20,393 nt of DNA, taken from assembly GCA_910588125.1 (NCBI GenBank), contig CAJUPI010000057.1, positions 1-20,393 on the forward strand, written 5' to 3'. Origin of the DNA: an uncultured Lachnospiraceae bacterium (GTDB lineage: Bacteria > Bacillota > Clostridia > Lachnospirales > Lachnospiraceae). Position 1 is the first letter of the stretch; each line of letters opens with the position of its first letter. The translations under genes and the position numbers were made by a program. Below the pieces are notes generated by a model. It did no database searches. It was not told where the DNA came from and worked only from the letters and a program-made list of their open reading frames with translations. This document shows, piece after piece, positions 14,491 through 20,393 of this stretch.

Positions 14491-14519
14491 TTGCAATTTT
14501 TATCCATTCGTGCTATCAT
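14491..14519 (+). promoter_or_regulatory. Promoter of the BCCT transporter gene
   Basis: TTGCAA (14491-14496) and TATCAT (14514-14519) are spaced 17 bp apart, about 85 bp before the ATG in a very AT-rich leader. Confidence 0.6.
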
Positions 14520-14603
14520 TTGTTCAATAATTTATTTTTTGATATTTTTTTGAACATTGTTTCTACCAAATTATTTATTTTCCTGTGATTGGAGGATTTT
14601 ATT

Positions 14604-16151
14604 ATGAAGAACCAACCGTTATCCAAGAGTTCCCTGCTCACACAATTGGATCTTTTCACTACCTTAATTCCTTTTATTTGCATTGCTGCTGTCTGCCTGT
14701 CCTTTATCCTGTCACCAGAGGGATCTTCTCAAATCCTGGAAGCTATCCGGGCCTTCCTCGGAGATGAGCTTGGCAGCTACTATCTGGTTATCGGGCTCGG
14801 CGTATTTCTTTGTTCTCTGTATCTTGCCTTCTCCCGATATGGCAATATCCGCCTGGGAGAAGAAGAAAAGCCCCAGTACTCTCCGTTTCGCTGGGGCTCC
14901 ATGATGTTTACTGCCGGCCTTGCCGCCGACATCCTGTTTTATTCCTGCTGCGAGTGGCTGATTTATGCTTCCGATCCCCATGTGGCTGAGATGGGCGCCA
15001 TCCACGACTGGGCAGCCGCTTACCCTCTTTTTCATTGGGGGCCGATTCCCTGGGGTTTTTATCTGGTGCTGGCTGTGGCTTTCGGCTTCATGCTTCATGT
15101 CCGTAAGCGTCAAAAGCAAAAATATTCCGAAGCTTGCCGGGCCCTGCTTGGCAATCGGGTAGATGGCTGGGCCGGGCGGCTGATCGATCTGGTTGCCGTA
15201 TTCGCGCTGCTGGCCGGTACTGCCACCACGTTCTCCCTGGCCACGCCTCTTCTGGCCATGGTGATCAGCCGGGTGACAGGGATTGCTGCCACCACTACCC
15301 TGACCATTACTATTTTAGTTGTTGTATGCTGTATCTACACCTGCTCGGTATATTTTGGTATGAAGGGGATCCAACGCTCTGCCGCCTGCTGCAGTTATCT
15401 GTTTTTCCTGCTGCTGGCTTATGTATTTTTCTTTGGCGGAGAAGGCCGTTTTATTGTGGAGACCGGTATCACCTCCCTGGGGCTTCTCGCTCAGAATTTC
15501 ATCGGGCTGTCCACCTGGACGGACTCTTTGCGCACCTCCTCGTTTCCTCAGGCAATGACTATTTTCTATTGGGCTTACTGGATGGTATGGTGTGTGGCAG
15601 CGCCGTTTTTCATCGGAGCCATCAGCCGGGGGCGAACCATCCGCCAGACAATTCTGGGCGGTTACTTCTGGGGACTGGCTGGTACCTTTACTTCCTTTAT
15701 CATTTTAGGAAACTATGGGCTGGGACTTCAAATGCACGGACGGCTGGATTCTTTGAACAACTATCTTTCTGCCGGAGGCTCTAATACTGCACTGTACACC
15801 GCCATTGTATCCATTTTAGAGCAGCTTCCTTTATCCGGCCTGGTATTGATTTTGCTCGTGCTTTGCATGATCACTTTTTACTCCACCTCATTTGATTCCA
15901 TCACCCTGGTTGCTGCCTCTTATTCCTACCGGGAGCTTCGGTATGATCAGGATCCGGATCGGCGCATCAAACTGTTTTGGGCTATTTTCCTGATCTTACT
16001 GCCTATCGCCCTGATTTTTTCCGAAAAATCCATGGCAAATTTGCAGTCCGTGTCGATCATTGCCGCTTTTCCTGTAGGAATAATTATGCTTTTAATTATC
16101 GCCAGCTTTTTTAAGGATGCCAATGAATATCTCAAAGAGAAAACGAAATAA
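14604..16151 (+). CDS. BCCT-family transporter, possibly choline-type
   Basis: A membrane protein of 515 residues with twelve expected helices, in the betaine/carnitine/choline transporter family. The family signature around FYWAYWMVWCVAAPFFIGAI and SRGRTIRQ (321-348) is clear. The usual glycine-rich GMGIG stretch of helix 3 is replaced here by GLAAD (105-109). The Asp falls where choline-transporting BetT-like members carry Asp and betaine-specific BetP has Gly, so a choline-like substrate is a reasonable inference. The rest of the segment is divergent (LFYSCCEW instead of the usual aromatic-Gly/Ser-VAEP), so another quaternary amine is possible. The start is the ATG at 14604 with GGAGGA 7 nt upstream, not the TTG at 14589. 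It has no co-directional partner; the next gene is convergent, 11 bp away. Confidence 0.93.
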   Translation: MKNQPLSKSSLLTQLDLFTTLIPFICIAAVCLSFILSPEGSSQILEAIRAFLGDELGSYYLVIGLGVFLCSLYLAFSRYGNIRLGEEEKPQYSPFRWGSMMFTAGLAADILFYSCCEWLIYASDPHVAEMGAIHDWAAAYPLFHWGPIPWGFYLVLAVAFGFMLHVRKRQKQKYSEACRALLGNRVDGWAGRLIDLVAVFALLAGTATTFSLATPLLAMVISRVTGIAATTTLTITILVVVCCIYTCSVYFGMKGIQRSAACCSYLFFLLLAYVFFFGGEGRFIVETGITSLGLLAQNFIGLSTWTDSLRTSSFPQAMTIFYWAYWMVWCVAAPFFIGAISRGRTIRQTILGGYFWGLAGTFTSFIILGNYGLGLQMHGRLDSLNNYLSAGGSNTALYTAIVSILEQLPLSGLVLILLVLCMITFYSTSFDSITLVAASYSYRELRYDQDPDRRIKLFWAIFLILLPIALIFSEKSMANLQSVSIIAAFPVGIIMLLIIASFFKDANEYLKEKTK

Positions 16152-16162
16152 ACCCCAAACGG

Positions 16163-17524
16163 TTACTTACGTTTTCCTTCCATGGTCTGGGAGATGATGC
16201 TTTCCATCATCTCCATCGTCAGTTGACCACTAATATATCCGAACACGTTGCCATCCCGATCAATCATAAAAGTGGTAGGAAACGCCTGAATTCCATAATG
16301 GTGGAACAACTCACCGGTAGAATCCATCAAAACGGGATAGGTATATCCGTTTTCTTCAAGAAATTCCTTGATTCCTTCCTCATCTTTTTCCTGTCCCAAT
16401 TCCGGGGCGGCCACGCCCAAAACGATCAATGCCTCGTCCCCTTCCCGGCTGTAGGTTTCATATAATTTCTGAATATCCGGCATTTCGGCCCGGCAGGGCG
16501 GACACCAGGTTGCCCAGAAATTTAAAAAGACGGTTTTTCCCTTGTAATCTTCCAGCGTATGTGTATTCCCATATTGATCCCGAAGCTCAAAGTCCACGGC
16601 CGGCGGGAGCGTAGTTTCGGAATCATGTCCGGAATCCTCCGTCTTCCCTTCGGCATCCTTTGTACCTTCCTGTGATGTTCCTGTTTCTCTTTTGGTATCC
16701 TCAACCGCTGCTTGTTTTACACTCTCGCTTTCTGTCTTATTTGACGTCTCAGTTTCTGACGTTACTGTCTGCTCTTGTCCTGCCGGAGCCGGAGTGATTC
16801 CTGACAAATATCTGCTCAAATCATTCATTTTACCAGTGAACATCAAAAGGCCCATCAGGATCATCAACACACCTCCGGCCTTAACCGTATACTGTACAAC
16901 ATTTCGGTACTTTTTAAACAGCTCTAACAGGGAAGTAGTGAAAAAGCCTACTGCCAGAAATGGCAGCACAAAACCAAGCGTATATACTCCAATGAGCAGA
17001 AAGCCTGCCGTCTTTGTTCCGGCAGAAGCGGCCATCAACAGCACGCTTGTCAACGCCGGCCCCACACAAGGCGTCCAGGCAAAACTGAAGGTAAATCCCA
17101 TCAGCAATGCTGTCAATGGCGACATCGCCAGCTGATCGATGCGGAAAGGCAGCCGACGCTCTTTTCCCAATATTCCAAAAGCTCCGAAAACCCCCATCTG
17201 ATATAAGCCAAACAGGATTACCAGCACTCCGCCGGCCCGGGAAAATATCTCCTGTCCGGAATGAAAAAAGGTTCCCGCTGCTGTCATGCCAAACCCTAAC
17301 AGAAAAAATGCAAAGCTGACTCCTGCCACGAAGCACAAAGTATGGACAATCACCGTTCTCTGCCGGTAGTGGATCTTTCCGTCTTCTCCTTTTTGCCCCG
17401 TCCCCCCTGACAAATAGCCAATATATAAAGGCAGCAAAGGCAAAACACAAGGAGAGAAGAAACTGAGCAGTCCCTGAAAAAATACGGTAAATACCGAAAC
17501 GCCAACGCTCAATGAAAATCCCAT
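16163..17524 (-). CDS. CcdA-TlpA fusion: thiol-redox transporter with thioredoxin domain
   Basis: A 453-residue fusion that passes electrons across the membrane. Residues 1-235 form a CcdA/DsbD-beta-like membrane domain with six helices and the two redox cysteines Cys26 (FFSPCVLPLLPLY) and Cys153 (AWTPCVGPAL). Residues 243-305 are a Thr/Glu/Ser-rich disordered linker. Residues 308-450 are an extracytoplasmic TlpA/ResA-like thioredoxin with NFWATWCPPCRAEMPDIQ (active-site Cys341 and Cys344) and cis-Pro416 (AFPTTFMID). It should reduce disulfides or support methionine-sulfoxide or metalloprotein repair outside the cell; the partner is unknown. The ribosome site AAAGGAGGGG lies inside the last codons of larE and the ATG is 3 nt after the larE stop, so translation is coupled. 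Confidence 0.94.
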   Translation of the reverse strand: MGFSLSVGVSVFTVFFQGLLSFFSPCVLPLLPLYIGYLSGGTGQKGEDGKIHYRQRTVIVHTLCFVAGVSFAFFLLGFGMTAAGTFFHSGQEIFSRAGGVLVILFGLYQMGVFGAFGILGKERRLPFRIDQLAMSPLTALLMGFTFSFAWTPCVGPALTSVLLMAASAGTKTAGFLLIGVYTLGFVLPFLAVGFFTTSLLELFKKYRNVVQYTVKAGGVLMILMGLLMFTGKMNDLSRYLSGITPAPAGQEQTVTSETETSNKTESESVKQAAVEDTKRETGTSQEGTKDAEGKTEDSGHDSETTLPPAVDFELRDQYGNTHTLEDYKGKTVFLNFWATWCPPCRAEMPDIQKLYETYSREGDEALIVLGVAAPELGQEKDEEGIKEFLEENGYTYPVLMDSTGELFHHYGIQAFPTTFMIDRDGNVFGYISGQLTMEMMESIISQTMEGKRK

Positions 17525-17527
17525 TTT

Positions 17528-18358
17528 CTATTGCCCCTCCTTTAAAATATCCATACTGCCGGACCGAAAGCCCTTTAAATCCAACGTCACATAAGGAAAT
17601 CCCAGCTTTTCCAAATTCTCCAGGATTTCCTGGCGCCTTTTCATGACCTCCCAGAGCCTAGTTTTATCCACCTCCATGCGCACGACGTCTTTGTGCAAAC
17701 GCAGGCGCACGTTGCCGGGGATCCGGGTTCTCAGATACGCTTCTCCCTCCGCCAGCCTTGCCAGAACCTCATAGTCCAGATTCTGCCCATAGGGAATCCT
17801 AGTTGCCATACAAGGAGTAGAGGGCCGTGAAGCCACAGAGATCCCGCAAACAGCCGCCATTTCTTTCACCTGCTTTTTCGTAATATGCAGCTCTGCCAAC
17901 GGGCTTGCTATTCCCAGCTCCTTCAAAGCCTGGATCCCCGGACGGTATTCATGCATATCATCCTCATTCGTCCCTTCCACAATCATGGATATTTTTTTGC
18001 TGTCGGCAAAGTTTATCAGGATTTGAAACATATGCCGTTTACATAAATAACAACGGTTCACCGGATTGCTGCGAAGCTCCTCTATCTCCAGCTCGTCCAC
18101 CGTGATTACCTCATGAATCCCCCCCAGCTCTCCTGCCACCCGTTTTGCAATCTCCCGATCGCCAGACGGATGAAGACGGCTGTCAAAGGTCACCGCATAT
18201 ACCTTCCCCGCTCTTTTTCCAAGAGCATCCACAGCCACCTTCAACAACAGGGCAGAATCCACGCCACCGGAAAATGCCAGACATAAATCCTGGCTTGCCG
18301 ATTGCCAAAAATATTGTTCCAACTCCTGCAGCTTCTGATAAATAATATCTGAATTCAT
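17528..18358 (-). CDS. larE: LarE-type ATP-dependent sulfur transferase (three-cysteine form)
   Basis: A cytoplasmic protein of 276 residues in the PP-loop family, which in lactate racemase maturation moves sulfur into the nickel-pincer nucleotide cofactor. The PP-loop is SGGVDS (30-35). The conserved cysteine that is sacrificed in Lactobacillus LarE corresponds to Cys183 in TPCMATRIPYG. A CxxC pair (Cys103, Cys106, in NRCYLCK) is also present, the pattern of LarE proteins that hold a [4Fe-4S] cluster and use it to carry sulfur. The start at 18358 has GGAGG 7 nt upstream; the longer frame to 18502 overlaps the glucosidase and lacks a ribosome site. It lies 28 bp after the glucosidase. LarA, LarB and LarC are not in the window, so the client enzyme is unknown. 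Confidence 0.92.
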   Translation of the reverse strand: MNSDIIYQKLQELEQYFWQSASQDLCLAFSGGVDSALLLKVAVDALGKRAGKVYAVTFDSRLHPSGDREIAKRVAGELGGIHEVITVDELEIEELRSNPVNRCYLCKRHMFQILINFADSKKISMIVEGTNEDDMHEYRPGIQALKELGIASPLAELHITKKQVKEMAAVCGISVASRPSTPCMATRIPYGQNLDYEVLARLAEGEAYLRTRIPGNVRLRLHKDVVRMEVDKTRLWEVMKRRQEILENLEKLGFPYVTLDLKGFRSGSMDILKEGQ

Positions 18359-18386
18359 CCGGATCCCTCCCATATCTTCTATAAAA

Positions 18387-19739
18387 TTATGATCGAATAT
18401 AATCCCGATACCAGTACGCCGAATCCTTCCATATCCGCTCTCCGGTACGATAATCCACATAAACCAGGCCAAACCGCTCGCTATATCCGCTGTGCCACTC
18501 AAAATTGTCCATCAAAGACCAATGAAAATACCCTCGCACATCTACCCCTTCTGCTGCCGCCTTGCCCAAACATTCCAGATATTTTTGCATAAAATCGATC
18601 CGATTCGGATCATGCGCCCTTCCGTCCGACGACACAACATCATGGCAGGAAAGCCCGTTCTCCGTAATATAGACAGGTTTCTTGTAACGCTCATACAAAA
18701 ATTTCGGTCCCCAGTAGAGACACTCCGGTGTCACTGGCCAACCGATCGCCGTCCTGGGAAATCCTTCATATCGCTCAACAATCTCCGGCTTTCCCTCCAA
18801 ACCCTGCCGCACTCGGTTTCCATTATAGATATTCTGTCCGTAAAAATCAATAGGTTCTGCCATCAGCGCTTCCTCCGCTGCCGAAACCTTTGGCATATAT
18901 TTTCCGAACCGGCTCAACACTTCTTCCGGATAATGCCCAAGTATCACCGGATCACTCCAGAAGCTCACGGTCCACACCCATTTTCTATCATCCTCCGGCA
19001 AGGCGAACAGATGGCGCCTGGCAGCCTCCCTGTCCTCGGGGCAATCGCTTGCCGGATAGCTCATCGAACCGGTAGGCGCATAACCTACCTGAATTTCCTG
19101 CTTCGCATATTGGCGGAGCATTTGCACCGCCAGGCCATGTGCCTTCAGTACATTGTGAGCCATCTCAAAAGTGTCCCGTAACGGGGCCCGGACTCCCGGG
19201 GCATGAACTCCGTCCAGATATGCAAGGCCGATAAAGCACTGAGGCTCATTCAAAGTAATAAATCTGCGCACCCGATCTGAAAAACGCTCCGCCACCAATT
19301 TTGCATACTCTCCGAACCACCGAACACTTTCCCCATTCATCCATCCCCCTCTTTTATAAAGTTCATAAGGATAGTCCCAATGGAAAAGCGTAATATAAGG
19401 CTCGATTCCTGCCGCCAGAAGCTCATCGATCAATTGATCATAAAAGCGAACCCCTGCTTCATTCACTTTTCCGGTTCCTTCCGGCAACAGCCGCGTCCAG
19501 GACAAAGAAAAGCGATAAGCTTTCAGACCCATTTCTTTCATGATAGCTACATCCTCTCGAAACCGGTGATAATGATCACATGCCACGTCTCCCGTGTGGC
19601 CGCCAAATACCCGTCCTTTTTCCTGACAGAACACATCCCAGATGTGCAGCCCCTTTCCCTCTTCTCTGGCCGCGCCCTCAATCTGATAGGATGCGGTAGC
19701 CGCTCCCCATACAAAATCCTTACCAAATCCCTTTTTCAT
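18387..19739 (-). CDS. GH1 family beta-glucosidase
   Basis: A cytoplasmic glycoside hydrolase of 450 residues, the usual bacterial GH1 length, starting DFVWGAATASYQIEG. The acid/base is Glu165 in FITLNEPQCF and the nucleophile Glu360 in VYITENGLS. The sugar-binding NFEW (412-415) followed by SGYSERFGLVYVDY is the pattern of true beta-glucosidases/galactosidases rather than 6-phospho-beta-glucosidases, so unphosphorylated cellobiose-like or plant glycosides are expected. It has no signal peptide. The start is Met at 19739 with AAAGGAG 6 nt upstream. It is first in the operon with larE and the CcdA-TlpA fusion. A strong palindrome overlaps the promoter, suggesting repressor control. Confidence 0.95.
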   Translation of the reverse strand: MKKGFGKDFVWGAATASYQIEGAAREEGKGLHIWDVFCQEKGRVFGGHTGDVACDHYHRFREDVAIMKEMGLKAYRFSLSWTRLLPEGTGKVNEAGVRFYDQLIDELLAAGIEPYITLFHWDYPYELYKRGGWMNGESVRWFGEYAKLVAERFSDRVRRFITLNEPQCFIGLAYLDGVHAPGVRAPLRDTFEMAHNVLKAHGLAVQMLRQYAKQEIQVGYAPTGSMSYPASDCPEDREAARRHLFALPEDDRKWVWTVSFWSDPVILGHYPEEVLSRFGKYMPKVSAAEEALMAEPIDFYGQNIYNGNRVRQGLEGKPEIVERYEGFPRTAIGWPVTPECLYWGPKFLYERYKKPVYITENGLSCHDVVSSDGRAHDPNRIDFMQKYLECLGKAAAEGVDVRGYFHWSLMDNFEWHSGYSERFGLVYVDYRTGERIWKDSAYWYRDYIRS

Positions 19740-19787
19740 AAATAGCTCCTTTCTTATCCGCATAACGGATGCATTGTCAAAAAACAT

Positions 19788-19803
19788 TATCCAAATATGG
19801 ATA
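19788..19803. promoter_or_regulatory. Candidate operator of the glucosidase operon
   Basis: TATCCAAATATGGATA is a 16-bp palindrome with a single mismatched pair at its centre. It spans the expected transcription start of the glucosidase promoter, a typical LacI/GntR-type repressor position. No regulator gene is in the window. Confidence 0.5.
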
Positions 19804-19832
19804 TTATCAATTTATAGGTCAGATAATGACAA
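19803..19832 (-). promoter_or_regulatory. Promoter of the glucosidase-larE-ccdA/tlpA operon
   Basis: Minus-strand TTGTCA (19827-19832) and GATAAT (19803-19808) are spaced 18 bp apart. The -35 overlaps the -35 of the divergent promoter at 19826-19854 almost base for base. Confidence 0.55.
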
Positions 19833-19854
19833 TAGCGACTGAATATAGTAAAAT
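19826..19854 (+). promoter_or_regulatory. Promoter of the coiled-coil protein gene
   Basis: ATGACA (19826-19831) and TAAAAT (19849-19854) are spaced 17 bp apart. The leader to the ATG at 19970 is about 108 nt and contains a small stem AAATG/CATTT near 19878-19892. Confidence 0.5.
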
Positions 19855-19969
19855 ATAACAAATAAAATCAATTCTGTAAATGAATGGCATTTCATTGGCT
19901 CTATCGCCGGATATCCTCAATGGATAGACTGGCTCCTCTACGAAAAAACCAACAGAAAGGGATAATATT

Positions 19970-20242
19970 ATGGTTGACAACGAATTATTATCTGCATTAT
20001 CTGATTTACTAGACCAGAAGCTCAAGTCCGAGCTGCAGCCGATACGGGAAGATATTCGGGATATCAAGCTGAACATAGAAAATGTCATCTGTCCCCAGAT
20101 CAATCTTCTGGCTGAGAATTATGTCCCTGCCGCCCAAAAATATGAAAAGGCAGTGGCTGAGCTGGAATCCATGCAGTCTAATATTGATGTAATCGCAAAA
20201 GTCCTTATGAAGCACAGTGATAAGCTTCAGAAGTTAGCCTGA
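19970..20242 (+). CDS. Short coiled-coil protein of unknown function
   Basis: A charged protein of 90 residues with no membrane segment. Residues 5-40 (ELLSALSDLLDQKLKSELQ, then IREDIRDIKLNIENV) and 55-90 show heptad-like spacing of Leu/Ile/Val, interrupted by a CPQINLLAENYVPAAQKYE segment. Similar proteins ending HSDKLQKL or HSEKLQKI are frequent in Lachnospiraceae genomes as far as I recall, without an assigned function. The ribosome site AAAGG is about 9 nt before the ATG. It is alone on its strand and divergent from the glucosidase operon. Repeat copy C begins 36 bp after its stop. Confidence 0.8.
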   Translation: MVDNELLSALSDLLDQKLKSELQPIREDIRDIKLNIENVICPQINLLAENYVPAAQKYEKAVAELESMQSNIDVIAKVLMKHSDKLQKLA

Positions 20243-20277
20243 AGAAATTAGCGGTTGCGTAGGATATCCTCCCCGCC

Positions 20278-20393
20278 AATGTCATTTAGTTAATTTTCTC
20301 AAAAGGTACACCCTGGAAAAGGAGCGGGAAGAGGAGGGAAGAGGGTGTTGCAAAATAAGTTACCCGTCATTTCTCTATCCTGTGTTCGGACGG
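20278..20393. repeat. Palindromic repeat element, copy C (left arm only, cut by window end)
   Basis: The 39-bp segment 20278-20316 aligns without gaps to both outer arms of copy A (124-162, and 393-431 read on the other strand), sharing AATGTCATT with the left arm and TTTTCTC..AAGGTAC with the right. The next bases, AAAAGGAGCGGGAAGAGG, continue the inner arm. After about 20335 the sequence departs from copies A and B; the core and right arm would lie beyond the window. Confidence 0.65.

Noticed and set aside
18359..18502. 48-residue N-terminal extension of LarE
   Set aside because: It overlaps the end of the glucosidase gene and is not part of the PP-loop family; GGAGG precedes the start at 18358.
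19756..19770. Second and third operator-like dyads (ATCCG-N5-CGGAT here, TATCC-N5-GGATA near 19912-19926) related to the palindrome at 19788
   Set aside because: Spacers of 5 to 7 bp and differing half-sites are not what one dimeric repressor would bind; kept only as lookalikes.

Overview
The window looks like chromosomal DNA of a Gram-positive Clostridia, most likely a gut Lachnospiraceae relative. This rests on strong AGGAGG-type ribosome sites, moderate GC, a cell-wall-binding-repeat surface protein, a short coiled-coil protein of a type common in that family, and sigma-A-type promoters. I see no tRNA, rRNA, CRISPR array, phage gene or transposase. Protein and promoter calls were made by eye.

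Layout. 1-566: the tail of an unidentified gene, then a large palindromic repeat (copy A) with a 60-bp tandem duplication at its right edge. 567-1952 (-): secreted cell-wall-binding-repeat protein, divergent from a + strand pair (2282-3911) encoding an RlmI-like methyltransferase and a membrane-anchored protein. 3850-8037 (-): a tight five-gene run transcribed as esterase, esterase, ATP-grasp ligase, cyclophilin, GNAT acetyltransferase. 8038-8375: a gene-free interval full of dyads, ending in a terminator. 8376-9667 (-): a CaCA-family cation exchanger whose long leader looks like a yybP-ykoY (Mn2+) riboswitch with its own terminator and a near-consensus promoter. 9689-10022: palindromic repeat copy B, which contains the stop codon of an alanine/glycine:cation symporter gene (10017-11381, -). 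11534-12517 (+): zinc phospholipase C-like protein, facing an XRE regulator (12669-13016, -) across a bidirectional hairpin. 13190-14359 (-): exported ComEC-like metallo-beta-lactamase-fold protein, divergent from a BCCT transporter (14604-16151, +). 16163-19739 (-): a three-gene operon transcribed as GH1 beta-glucosidase, LarE-type sulfur transferase, CcdA-TlpA fusion. 19970-20242 (+): coiled-coil protein, followed by the left arm of repeat copy C, cut by the window end.

The most interesting items are: (1) a family of roughly 310-330-bp palindromic elements whose arms differ between copies but stay self-complementary, placed just after stop codons; (2) the predicted manganese riboswitch on a 'sodium/calcium' exchanger, which suggests Mn2+ export; (3) the two-esterase plus ATP-grasp operon, a plausible undescribed ligation/hydrolysis pathway; (4) an 11-bp-phased direct repeat at three separate intergenic regions, suggesting one OmpR-family regulon; (5) a LarE with three cysteines of the iron-sulfur type, coupled to thiol-redox export. 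Functions of the esterase/ATP-grasp products, the membrane-anchored protein and the coiled-coil protein remain unknown.
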